Below, in pieces: positions 26,540 to 34,430 of a stretch of DNA of 64,000 nt (within the stretch, counting starts at the first letter, position 1; every line of letters starts with the position of its first letter). Origin of the DNA: an uncultured Cetobacterium sp. GTDB taxonomy: Bacteria; Fusobacteriota; Fusobacteriia; Fusobacteriales; Fusobacteriaceae. The notes under the pieces are model-generated. The model saw only the letters and a list, made by a program, of their open reading frames with translations, was not told where the DNA came from and did no database searches. Where the stretch lies: positions 1 to 64,000 of the forward strand of contig NZ_CAMFHX010000015.1 of assembly GCF_945952365.1 (NCBI RefSeq), given 5' to 3'. A program made the position numbers and the translations under genes.

Positions 26540-28469
26540 TCTATCATATTCTTTGGCTAAAGATTCTATAATTTTTAACTCTCAAGATGAAGAATTCAAA
26601 TCACCTTTTGGAGCTACTGCCGCTGGGGAAAATATTAGATTTAGAATTTTAACTGATAGTTCTATAAACTGTTTAGAAATATTTTTAATTTTAAAAAATG
26701 GCAAAAAATCCGAGATTGCACTCATTCAAAATGAAATAACAAAAATAGGAGACCGTGACTATAAAGTCTGGTCTCTTAATTTTATAGCTCCATCAATCGC
26801 TAAAACAATTTTTTATCACTTTAAATTAAAAATTGGAAATGAGAATACCGTTTTCTACTATGGAAATAACTCCTTAGCTCTTGGTGGCGTTGGTGAGATT
26901 TATGAAAGCTCTCCCCTTGATTTTCAAATAACTCTTTTTTATAAAAATAGTCCCTCTCCAAATTGGTTTAAAGAGAGTATTGTTTATCAAATTTTTCCAG
27001 ATAGATTTTATAATGGAAACAGAGATAAGAAAATAAATTCTCCTAAAGATAATAGTTTTATCTATGCTAAATGGTCTGACACTCCCATGTACATTAAAAA
27101 TAAAAAAAATGAAATTGCTCGTTGGGATTTTTTTGGTGGAAATTTAAAGGGAATAACTGAAAAAGTAAAATACTTAAAAACTTTAAATGTTGGAACTCTT
27201 TATTTGAATCCTATATTTGAAGCAACTAGCAACCATAGATATGATACAAATAACTATCATCAGATTGATCCTATCCTTGGAAGTTTTAAAGATTTTAAAG
27301 ATATGATAAAAGAGTGTAAAAAAAATAAAATCTATACTATCTTAGATGGAGTATTTAATCACACTGGAAAAGATAGCCTTTACTTTAAATCTGCTACTAA
27401 ATCTACCTCTTCACCTTTTTATCCATGGTATAGATTTATTGATTATCCTTACGAGTATGACTCTTGGTGGGGAATTAAAGATTTACCTTGTGTAAATGAA
27501 TTAGAGCCAAGCTTTTTTAAGTATATTATTGAAGGTGAAAATAGTGTTTTAAATCACTGGATGAAAACTGGAATCAAGGGATGGAGACTTGATGTCGCTG
27601 ATGAACTTCCTAGTTTTTTCATTGAAAGCTTCAGATATAAATGTAAAGCTATAGATTCTAACTCAATAATAGTTGGGGAGGTTTGGGAGGATGCTAGTAA
27701 TAAAATTAGTTATGGGCAAAGAAGAGAGTATTTTAATGGTAAACAGCTCGACTCTGTTATGAACTACCCTCTTAGAACCTACCTCTTAAACTTTTATAAT
27801 GGCAGTATAGATAGCGAAACTCTTTGCAAATATATGAACTCTTTAAAAGAAAATTACCCTAGAGAAAATTACTACTCTCTTTATAACCTTTTAGGAAGTC
27901 ACGATGTAAAAAGAATAAAAACCTCTGTTAAAGAGATTGTTCAAAATAGCAGTATAGATTCTCAATATCATGAAGCTGCAACTACACGAATTCTAAAATC
28001 TTTGAGCTTAATTCAATTTACACTTCCTGGGGTTCCTGTCATCTATTATGGGGATGAGGTTGGACTCGAAGGTGAAAAAGACCCTGACAATAGAAGAACT
28101 TATCCTTGGGGAGATGAGGATAAAGACCTTTTAAAGTGGTATCGTAAAATATCTTTTTTAAGAGATAATTCAAATATTTTGAAAAAAGGAGAAGTTAAGT
28201 TTTTCTCACCTCATCCTGATGTTTTTGCTTATGTGAGATTCTTTGAAAATAAGAAAGATTTTATTGGAGTTATAACTAGTAGAAATCAAAATAGATCAAA
28301 AATTTTCAAGTTAAATTTAAAGGAATTTCTTGGACAGTTTAGTAATAATATTACGACTGACATATATCGTTGGAATGACCCCCTAATCATTCCAACGGAT
28401 TCATCTACTAATTTCCCAATAAAAATCCCCCCACTAAAGACACTTTTATTCAGCAGTAAAAGGGTCTGA
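26532..28469 (+). CDS. GH13 alpha-glucan hydrolase (neopullulanase/maltogenic amylase-like)
   Basis: Cytoplasmic alpha-amylase family enzyme, probably acting on the limit dextrins left by GlgP. The N-terminal domain (1-140) resembles the CBM34 domain of neopullulanase/cyclomaltodextrinase; the catalytic barrel begins at ESIVYQIFPDRFYNG (about 148). Catalytic residues are D354 (GWRLDVADELP), E383 (IVGEVWEDA) and D458 (LLGSHDVKRI). The barrel region FFGGNLKGITEKVKYLKTLNV and VFNHTGKDS are typical. It has no signal peptide. It starts inside the end of glgP behind GAGGGTGAAGAGAG and is followed by the operon terminator. The substrate (maltodextrin, pullulan-type or debranching) cannot be fixed from motifs. 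Confidence 0.85.
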   Translation: MNSLSYSLAKDSIIFNSQDEEFKSPFGATAAGENIRFRILTDSSINCLEIFLILKNGKKSEIALIQNEITKIGDRDYKVWSLNFIAPSIAKTIFYHFKLKIGNENTVFYYGNNSLALGGVGEIYESSPLDFQITLFYKNSPSPNWFKESIVYQIFPDRFYNGNRDKKINSPKDNSFIYAKWSDTPMYIKNKKNEIARWDFFGGNLKGITEKVKYLKTLNVGTLYLNPIFEATSNHRYDTNNYHQIDPILGSFKDFKDMIKECKKNKIYTILDGVFNHTGKDSLYFKSATKSTSSPFYPWYRFIDYPYEYDSWWGIKDLPCVNELEPSFFKYIIEGENSVLNHWMKTGIKGWRLDVADELPSFFIESFRYKCKAIDSNSIIVGEVWEDASNKISYGQRREYFNGKQLDSVMNYPLRTYLLNFYNGSIDSETLCKYMNSLKENYPRENYYSLYNLLGSHDVKRIKTSVKEIVQNSSIDSQYHEAATTRILKSLSLIQFTLPGVPVIYYGDEVGLEGEKDPDNRRTYPWGDEDKDLLKWYRKISFLRDNSNILKKGEVKFFSPHPDVFAYVRFFENKKDFIGVITSRNQNRSKIFKLNLKEFLGQFSNNITTDIYRWNDPLIIPTDSSTNFPIKIPPLKTLLFSSKRV

Positions 28470-28470
28470 C

Positions 28471-28504
28471 AAAAAAGCTGAGCATCCCCCCGCTCAGCTT
28501 TTTT
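28471..28504 (+). terminator. Terminator of the glycogen operon
   Basis: AAAAAAGCTGAGC (28471-28483) pairs with GCTCAGCTTTTTT (28492-28504) across an 8-nt C-rich loop, immediately after the last stop codon. Confidence 0.92.
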
Positions 28505-28570
28505 CCTAAGAGTATATGTGATTGTTTTCCCATAGATACTTTTAGGAAAAAAAGTTTTAAAAAATAATGT

Positions 28571-28599
28571 TTGACAAATTATTTTTCATAGTTTATAAT
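28571..28599 (+). promoter_or_regulatory. Consensus promoter of the amino-acid ABC leader
   Basis: TTGACA (28571-28576) and TATAAT (28594-28599) with 17-bp spacing form a perfect sigma-70 promoter. Transcription would start near 28606, about 250 nt before the first transporter gene. Confidence 0.9.
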
Positions 28600-28644
28600 C
28601 AATCAAACTTTAGTAGTTAAGAATATTTTAAAGGGGGTCAGGTC

Positions 28645-28713
28645 ATGTTACTTAGAAAAGATAGGAATAGGGTACAAAATAATAAGCAACTCTATATTCT
28701 ATTATATTCTTAG
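28645..28713 (+). CDS. 22-residue leader peptide of the amino-acid ABC operon
   Basis: ATG at 28645 follows AAAGGGGG at suitable spacing and opens 22 codons ending at TAG 28711-28713. The peptide begins MLLRKDRNRVQNNK and ends LYILLYS: five Leu, three Arg, three Asn, two Lys and two Gln. Its stop codon lies inside TTCTTAG, the element that can switch between the leader hairpin and the terminator's 5' arm, so ribosome position would decide the fold. No single residue is strongly enriched, so the sensed amino acid is not obvious. It may be a chance ORF. Confidence 0.45.
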   Translation: MLLRKDRNRVQNNKQLYILLYS

Positions 28714-28784
28714 TAATTTTGATGCTGACCATCCATTTTTATTTTATATATGGTTTTCTTTTTGAAATTATTTATCTTGTATTT

Positions 28785-28823
28785 AAAGGTCTAAGAGTAT
28801 GAACTTACTTTTAGACTTTTTTT
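28785..28823 (+). terminator. Leader terminator before the amino-acid ABC operon
   Basis: GTCTAAGAGT (28789-28798) pairs with ACTTTTAGAC (28807-28816) with one G-T wobble, extended by flanking A/T pairs and followed by seven T residues. It lies 32 bp before the first structural gene, so it acts within the leader. Confidence 0.8.
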
Positions 28824-28854
28824 ATATATTAAAATACTAATAAAGGAGATTTTT

Positions 28855-29517
28855 ATGGGAGATTACTTAGCTATACTTAAAACAATTTTCATCGACGGTT
28901 ACAGATACCAATATGTTTTACAAGGTTTAACATTCTCTGTTGGTGTAACTGCTTTTTCAGCTTTCTTTGGTGTTATTTTAGGAGTTCTTATAGCTCTTTT
29001 AAGACTATCAAAGTTTAAATTAATTGCAATTCTTTATATCGATTTGATTAGAGGAACTCCTGCAGTTGTTCAACTTTTAATTCTTGCAAATATTGTTTTT
29101 GCTGGTTTCCGTGACATACCTATTTTCTTGGTTGCTGGAATAGCTTTCGGAATAAACTCAAGTGCCTATGTTGCTGAGATTATCAGAGCTGGTATTGAAG
29201 GTCTTGACAAAGGTCAGATGGAAGCTTCACGTGCTCTTGGAATGAGTTACCCTATCGCTATGAAAGAGGTTATTATTCCACAGGCTATCAGAAAAATTTT
29301 ACCCGCTTTAGTTAGTGAGTTTATAACACTTTTAAAAGAAACATCTATCGTTGGATTTATCGGTGGAGTTGATCTTTTAAGATCAGCAAATATAATCACT
29401 TCTCAAACATATAGAGGAGTTGAACCACTTCTTTTAGTAGGATTTATATACCTTATTCTAGTTGGAATATTTACAAAAATTATGAGAGGCGTTGAAAAGG
29501 GGATGAGCAAAGTATGA
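28855..29517 (+). CDS. Polar amino-acid ABC transporter permease
   Basis: Inner-membrane permease (HisM/GlnP family) with five spans in 220 residues. Motifs are [19 protein letters not shown] and the EAA-like loop [34 protein letters not shown]. It is the first gene of a permease-ATPase-binding protein operon, with AAAGGAG before the ATG, and overlaps the ATPase gene by 4 bp. It lies behind an attenuator-like leader. It is not closely similar to the permease at 13082-13873, which has an extra N-terminal span. Confidence 0.92.
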   Translation: MGDYLAILKTIFIDGYRYQYVLQGLTFSVGVTAFSAFFGVILGVLIALLRLSKFKLIAILYIDLIRGTPAVVQLLILANIVFAGFRDIPIFLVAGIAFGINSSAYVAEIIRAGIEGLDKGQMEASRALGMSYPIAMKEVIIPQAIRKILPALVSEFITLLKETSIVGFIGGVDLLRSANIITSQTYRGVEPLLLVGFIYLILVGIFTKIMRGVEKGMSKV

Positions 29518-30242
29518 TAAAAGTGGATAATCTTTTTAAAAGTTTTGGAGAGTTAGAGGTTTTAAAAGGTGTTTCTGTAAATATAAATAAAGGTGAGGTT
29601 GTAGCTGTCATCGGTCCATCAGGAAGTGGAAAATCAACTTTTTTAAGATGTCTTAACCGTTTAGAAGAACCAACTCTTGGTCATATCTATATAAGTGGAG
29701 AGGATATCATGCATCAAAGTACTAATATAAATGCGATGAGAGCTAAAGTGGGAATGGTTTTCCAGCATTTCAATCTTTTTCCTCATAAAACAGTTTTAGA
29801 GAATCTAACTCTAGCGCCTTTAAAAGTAAAAAATTTAAAGAAGGAGTTAGTAGAGGAAAAAGCTCTTGGACTTCTTAAGAAAGTTGGATTGAAAGATAAA
29901 GCTCTTGCATACCCCGATCAATTGTCTGGTGGTCAAAAGCAAAGAATAGCAATCGCGAGAGCTCTTTGTATGGACCCAGAAGTTATTCTATTTGATGAAC
30001 CAACTTCAGCCCTTGACCCAGAGATGATCCGTGAAGTTCTTGATGTTATGAGAGATTTAGCCAAAGAAGGAATGACAATGGTTGTTGTTACTCATGAAAT
30101 GGGGTTTGCTAGAAAAGTAGCTGATAGAGTTCTCTTCATGGATGCAGGTTCTATCTTAGAGGATACAACTCCTGAAGAGCTCTTCGAGGGGAAAAATCAT
30201 TCTAGAGCAAAAGAGTTTATAGAAAAAGTTTTAAACCATTAA
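29514..30242 (+). CDS. Polar amino-acid ABC transporter ATPase (GlnQ type)
   Basis: Cytoplasmic ATPase with Walker [10 protein letters not shown] (about 35-43), Q-loop [16 protein letters not shown], signature LSGGQKQR, Walker [13 protein letters not shown] and switch histidine in [14 protein letters not shown]. Length 242 is typical. It overlaps the permease gene by 4 bp (ATGA). Its product would drive the permease and binding protein of the same operon. Confidence 0.95.
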   Translation: MIKVDNLFKSFGELEVLKGVSVNINKGEVVAVIGPSGSGKSTFLRCLNRLEEPTLGHIYISGEDIMHQSTNINAMRAKVGMVFQHFNLFPHKTVLENLTLAPLKVKNLKKELVEEKALGLLKKVGLKDKALAYPDQLSGGQKQRIAIARALCMDPEVILFDEPTSALDPEMIREVLDVMRDLAKEGMTMVVVTHEMGFARKVADRVLFMDAGSILEDTTPEELFEGKNHSRAKEFIEKVLNH

Positions 30243-30266
30243 TATATTTTAAATCGGGAGGAGATT

Positions 30267-30986
30267 ATGAAAAAAATTGTTAAAAATTTGGTTTTGGTTT
30301 TAATGTTACTACTTAGTTCTCTTAGTTTTGCTAAAGGTAAACTTTATGTAGGAACAAATGCTGAGTTCCCACCTTTTGAATATCTAGATAAAGGTGAGGT
30401 TGTTGGTTTTGATATCGACCTTGTTAAAGCTATCGGAGAGAAAATTGATATGGAAATTGTTATTAAAGATATGGCTTTTGATGGTCTTATTCCAGCTTTA
30501 GAGATGAACAAAATTGATATAGTTATCGCTGGAATGACTGCAAATGAAGAGAGAAAACAAACTGTTAATTTTTCATCACCATACTACACTGCTAACCAAG
30601 TTATTATTTTAAACGAATCTAATGAAGATATTAAAACTTTTGATGATTTAAATGATAAGTTAGTTGGTGTTGTACTTGGATTTACTGGGGATGTTGTTGT
30701 AAGTGAGATGAAAAATGTTAAATCTAAAAAATATAATGCGTCTTATGCTGCTATAATGGAACTACAAAATAAAAAAATTGATGCTATAGTTTTAGATTCT
30801 GAAACAGCTTTAAACTATGTTAAACACAATAAATCTTTAAAATTAGCCGAAACTTCTGGCGAACCTGAAGAGTATGCAATCGCTATCTCTAAAAAAAATA
30901 TCGAACTTTTAGAAAAAATAAATAAAGCTTTAGAAGAGATTAAAGCTGATGGAACTTACGATTCTCTCTTAAAAAAACATATGTAA
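30267..30986 (+). CDS. Amino-acid ABC substrate-binding protein
   Basis: Periplasmic family-3 binding protein. A signal peptide of about 22 residues ends at SLSFA-K with no lipobox. Family motifs are VGTNAEFPPFEYLD, GFDIDLVKAIGEK, DIVIAGMTANEERKQTVNFSSPYYTANQVI and VVLGFTGDVV. The AGMTANEER stretch corresponds to the ligand alpha-carboxylate site. Last gene in the operon, behind CGGGAGGAG, followed by a terminator. The specific amino acid cannot be read from the sequence; paralogous to 13882-14661. Confidence 0.92.
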   Translation: MKKIVKNLVLVLMLLLSSLSFAKGKLYVGTNAEFPPFEYLDKGEVVGFDIDLVKAIGEKIDMEIVIKDMAFDGLIPALEMNKIDIVIAGMTANEERKQTVNFSSPYYTANQVIILNESNEDIKTFDDLNDKLVGVVLGFTGDVVVSEMKNVKSKKYNASYAAIMELQNKKIDAIVLDSETALNYVKHNKSLKLAETSGEPEEYAIAISKKNIELLEKINKALEEIKADGTYDSLLKKHM

Positions 30987-31003
30987 AAATATATAAAAAA
31001 ATA

Positions 31004-31038
31004 AAAACCCCTCTAGAAATTATCTAGGGGGATTTTTT
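31004..31038. terminator. Terminator between the ABC operon and the GGDEF-EAL gene
   Basis: A CCCCTCTAGA / TCTAGGGGG stem (one bulged T) with A residues before and seven T residues after separates two convergent genes and can serve both. Confidence 0.8.
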
Positions 31039-33395
31039 TAATTATAAAAATCTTTTGTTGGCTTTCCTAAATAGAATCCTTGACCATAATCAACTCCGTT
31101 TTCTCTTAAAAATTCCAATTCTTTCTCATTCTCAATTCCTTCAGAAACTATTTTCAGATTTAAACTCTTCATCATTTTTATTAATCCAACATAAATTGCT
31201 TTTCCTTTTTTCTCATCCTCTATCATCGCTAAAATCAAAGATCTATCAAACTTAACAGTATCAATTGGTAAAGTTGCCAAAAGACCCGTTGTTGAATAAC
31301 CCGCTGTAAAATCATCTATCGATATTCGAATATTTTTATTTTTTAATGAGCTCAATTTTGCTATTATATCTTTTACATCATTTATAAACATACTTTCTGT
31401 TATCTCTATCTCTAAATATTTTCCATCAACATCATATGTGTCTAAAAGATTTTCTATATTAGAAACAATATCATCTCTTCTAAATGTTTCTGGTGAGATA
31501 TTGAATGAAATTCTAAAATCTTTTATAGAGATATCCTTATCTAGTATTTCTCGAATCTTTTTTATAGTTTCTTCTGCCATTTTATAATCTATCTTATAAA
31601 TTAAATTTATCTCTTCTGCTATTCCAATAAATTCCACTGGCGGAACATTTCCTAACTCAGGATTTTCCCATCTTGCTAATGTTTCTGCACCTTCTAAAGT
31701 ATTATTTTTCAAATTTAATTTAGGTTGATATACTGCAAAAAATTGAGATTCAATCGCATCCTCTAAACTCTTTTTGATCAACTCTTTTCTTTCAGTACCT
31801 TTTATAAAATTACTAGTTGCCTCTTTATACCAAAGATGTTTATTCTTTTTTACAAAATACATTGCTAAATCAGCATTTTTAAATGCTTCTTTAAGTAAAG
31901 TTTTTTCATCTTTTATATAGTAACCTAAGCTAAAACTAACCCCTAAACGTCTTAAAAGTCTCGAACTTTTAAACGCCTCTTTTAAGTTCCACAGTTTCTC
32001 TTCAATCTCATATTTTTCATATGAATATATGTAAAACTCGTCACCAGAAATTCTAAAAACTTTATCTTTTAAAAAAATACTTTCTAGACATTTACTAGCC
32101 TCTATAATTACCTCATCCCCCAATTGATGACCATATAAATCATTTATTTTTTTAAAATTATTGAGATCTAAAACTAAGATACTGCCCTCTATATCATTAT
32201 TTTTATCACAAAAATCATTGAATACTCTTCTACTTAAAAGCCCTGTTAGATCATCTTTTAGTAACTCTTTATTTTTATTCTCCTCTTTCATCAATCGATA
32301 GCTTTGAATAAATATTATTAAAAAAGTAAAAATCACAATACCTAAAATTTGACTATATCTTTTTCTCTCTGACTCTAACTTTTCTAGCTTCTCTCTTCTA
32401 CTCTCAAATTTAGCTCTTTCTATTATCTCATCTTTATAAAGTGAATTATCTATCGCTTTATTTAAAATATCTCTTAAAATAACATTTTTTTTCTTCAACC
32501 CTAAATTAACTGGAACTGTATCAAGAATTTCTACTATATATTTTCCAATTTCAAAATCTTCTGGATTTATTATTACTATCGAATATATTTTATGAGTTTC
32601 AAAATCCTTAATCATCTTGTTGTAGTTATCATATGTTACAATATCCTGTTCTAAATAGTATCTTCTTAAAATATCCTCTTGTCTTGTATCTTTTATAACA
32701 CCTACTCTTTTTCTACCGTCAGGTGGGTCCTTCAAACAGTTTACTTTGTAGATATTTAAATCAAAAATTTTTTTAGTAAATATATACTCCTCTTCTCTCT
32801 CCTTAGTCTTAGAAAGAACTATGAAATCTACTTTTGCAATTTTAAGTCTATTAAAAATACTATTCCATTCCTCTTTTACCTTACTTTTATCATCTAAAAC
32901 TACCCCTATTCTTTCAAATAAAGTTCTCAATAAAACAGGAACGACTCCTTCATATCTCATTTTTTTAGTGGAAAAGTAACTCATCTCTCCTAACTCTTCA
33001 TATGCTACGCTTACCTCTTTAACATCTTTTAAATAAGCTTTCTCTGCAATTGATAGGGATTTCTCAAAATTCTCTTTAAATATTAAATAACGTCTATCTT
33101 CAAACCATTTATTAACTCTATCAGAATATCTTTCTTTTAAAGCGTTATTTATAATAGGTATTAAATCTGAATAAGAATTAATAACTGCTATAGAACTACC
33201 TGGAATATTTCCTATTAATATTTTATTTTTCTCAATAGAATTATCTAAATTTGACTCTAATACAAACTCATCTTCATATTTTGCAACATTATCTACTAAA
33301 ATTTTCTCGATTTTTAAATCATTATTATTTATAATAACATCTAAAAATTCTTCATATATAGAACCTTCTACTACATACACCTTATTATTATCCAA
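31038..33395 (-). CDS. GGDEF-EAL cyclic-di-GMP protein, 5'-truncated (probable pseudogene)
   Basis: A cyclic-di-GMP enzyme missing its proper beginning. The open frame starts at a TTG (33395) inside a family-3 binding-protein sensory domain. A second binding-protein-like module (about 95-330), one membrane span (about 348-367), GGDEF (about 380-530) and EAL (about 555-785) follow. The GGDEF motif reads SGDEF and the EAL motif ETL (GAETLARW), but other phosphodiesterase residues (SFNISPETF, EITESMF, DDFTAGYS, KFDRSL, EGIEN) look intact. The same frame is open upstream to a TGA at 33552, coding a recognisable segment FTQTSERQSF with no start codon. An ATG at 33541 with a GGAGGG ribosome binding site encodes MKKIKKRFIY then stops, out of frame. 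A deletion with frameshift after the signal peptide explains this; only a re-start would keep it active. Confidence 0.75.
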   Translation of the reverse strand: MDNNKVYVVEGSIYEEFLDVIINNNDLKIEKILVDNVAKYEDEFVLESNLDNSIEKNKILIGNIPGSSIAVINSYSDLIPIINNALKERYSDRVNKWFEDRRYLIFKENFEKSLSIAEKAYLKDVKEVSVAYEELGEMSYFSTKKMRYEGVVPVLLRTLFERIGVVLDDKSKVKEEWNSIFNRLKIAKVDFIVLSKTKEREEEYIFTKKIFDLNIYKVNCLKDPPDGRKRVGVIKDTRQEDILRRYYLEQDIVTYDNYNKMIKDFETHKIYSIVIINPEDFEIGKYIVEILDTVPVNLGLKKKNVILRDILNKAIDNSLYKDEIIERAKFESRREKLEKLESERKRYSQILGIVIFTFLIIFIQSYRLMKEENKNKELLKDDLTGLLSRRVFNDFCDKNNDIEGSILVLDLNNFKKINDLYGHQLGDEVIIEASKCLESIFLKDKVFRISGDEFYIYSYEKYEIEEKLWNLKEAFKSSRLLRRLGVSFSLGYYIKDEKTLLKEAFKNADLAMYFVKKNKHLWYKEATSNFIKGTERKELIKKSLEDAIESQFFAVYQPKLNLKNNTLEGAETLARWENPELGNVPPVEFIGIAEEINLIYKIDYKMAEETIKKIREILDKDISIKDFRISFNISPETFRRDDIVSNIENLLDTYDVDGKYLEIEITESMFINDVKDIIAKLSSLKNKNIRISIDDFTAGYSTTGLLATLPIDTVKFDRSLILAMIEDEKKGKAIYVGLIKMMKSLNLKIVSEGIENEKELEFLRENGVDYGQGFYLGKPTKDFYN

Positions 33396-33561
33396 ATCTC
33401 TAATGCTGTTGATTGGTTTCTTTTTTGATGTTATATATAAATGCTCATCAAATACTTTTTTTGAAAATGTTGTAAAACTTTGTCTTTCTGAAGTTTGAGT
33501 AAAATTAGTTAGTATATGAATCTTTTCTTTATTTTTTTCATCTACCCTCCATCAACTATAA

Positions 33562-33604
33562 AATCCTTTATTAACTACATTATATATGTAGAAAATAAAG
33601 GATT
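33562..33604 (-). terminator. Long hairpin after carbonic anhydrase
   Basis: AATCCTTTATT (33562-33572) pairs perfectly with AATAAAGGATT (33594-33604), and CTACAT/ATGTAG extends it inside. It lies 14 bp after the can stop and directly before the damaged start of the GGDEF-EAL gene. The following T-run is short. Confidence 0.6.
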
Positions 33605-33617
33605 CCTTTAAAATTTT

Positions 33618-34256
33618 CTAAACTTCATATTCTTTTGGAATAATCCCCTTCATTTTCCAGTCATCATAAGGAATTTCCATCTCTTTTATTTTACCATTTC
33701 TTATATCTAAAATCCATCCGTGTATTCTCGGATATTTCCCTGTTTCTATTCTATTTCTTATAACAGAAAGTTCAAATATATGTTTCAATTGCTCTAACAC
33801 ATTTAGTTCTGTAAGTCTATCTAGCCTTTCTTCCTCACTTTCAAGACTTTCTAGCTCTTCTCTATGTTCTACCTCTATCTTTTTTATTGGCATCAACCAA
33901 CTTGATATTATAGATGAGTGTCTACATTTATCATGGGCTGTTTTTATTCCTCCACATTCATAGTGACCTGAAACAATTATATGCTCTACTTCTAATTGCT
34001 CTACTGCATATTCTAAAGTTGCTAAGAAATTCATATCATTTGAAAATACTTGGTTTGCTATATTTCTATGAATGAAAAAACTTCCTGGCTCACTCTGTGT
34101 AAATGTATCTATTGGCATTCTACTATCTGAGCACCCTATATATAAAAATGGCGGATTTTGTCCTTTTGAAAGATTTTTAAAATAATCTTTATCTAGATCC
34201 AATCTCTTTTGAACCCATTCTAAATTCTCTTTTAATAAATCATTATAATTTTGCAT
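33618..34256 (-). CDS. can: Beta-class carbonic anhydrase
   Basis: Zinc enzyme interconverting CO2 and bicarbonate in the cytoplasm. Zinc ligands are C42 (GCSDSR), H98 and C101 (SGHYECGG), with the D44/R46 dyad intact and IHRNIAN at 62-68. Length 212 is usual for the prokaryotic beta class. CAGGAAG precedes the ATG. The TnpB element ends about 50 bp upstream, so the original promoter has probably been replaced; a possible hybrid promoter combines TTGAAG in the element's end with GATACT just outside it. Confidence 0.95.
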   Translation of the reverse strand: MQNYNDLLKENLEWVQKRLDLDKDYFKNLSKGQNPPFLYIGCSDSRMPIDTFTQSEPGSFFIHRNIANQVFSNDMNFLATLEYAVEQLEVEHIIVSGHYECGGIKTAHDKCRHSSIISSWLMPIKKIEVEHREELESLESEEERLDRLTELNVLEQLKHIFELSVIRNRIETGKYPRIHGWILDIRNGKIKEMEIPYDDWKMKGIIPKEYEV

Positions 34257-34305
34257 TACTTCCTGCTACAAAAAACATATACAAAAGTATCTGTCTTTGA
34301 TTTTT

Positions 34306-34430
34306 ACCACTTCAACGAACTCTGCCTCGCTATGCTACTACAGTTTATTTAGTTCTCCGTGGTCGTTAATTCCCCATTTAGCCTACGGGTACACAGTATA
34401 ATTCTCTTTTATGTGAGTATTTTATACTTT
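34306..34430 (-). ncRNA. Putative omega (reRNA) guide RNA of TnpB
   Basis: The region downstream of and overlapping the tnpB 3' end has the G/A-rich, structured appearance of TnpB-associated RNAs. Minus-strand ACCAC (34359-34363) pairs with GTGGT (34306-34310), and nested GAACT (34351-34355) pairs with AGTTC (34317-34321) around a GC-richer core (GTAGCATAGCGAGGCAG). It is far less A/T-rich than its surroundings. The guide would be the 16-20 nt of flanking DNA just below 34306. Boundaries are approximate. Confidence 0.55.

Larger units (their letters stand above)
28636..28823 (+). ncRNA. Attenuator-like leader of the amino-acid ABC operon
   Basis: A long imperfect hairpin covers 28636-28730: GGTCAG with CTGACC (28636-28641/28725-28730), CAT with ATG, TTACTTAGAA (28648-28657) with TTCTTAGTAA (28707-28716, one mismatch), and ATAG-AATA with TATTCTAT nearer the tip. 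A terminator follows at 28789-28823. TTCTTAG (28707-28713), part of the hairpin's 3' arm, can instead pair with CTAAGAG (28791-28797), the 5' arm of the terminator, so the two states exclude each other. The upstream ACTTTAG near 28615 is a second possible partner. There is no T-box motif. This is a candidate attenuator; pairings were read by eye. Confidence 0.6.

Noticed and set aside
28600-28854. T-box riboswitch before the amino-acid ABC operon
   Set aside because: A leader hairpin and terminator are present, but the conserved T-box sequence (UGGNACCGCG type) and AGUA stem I features are missing.
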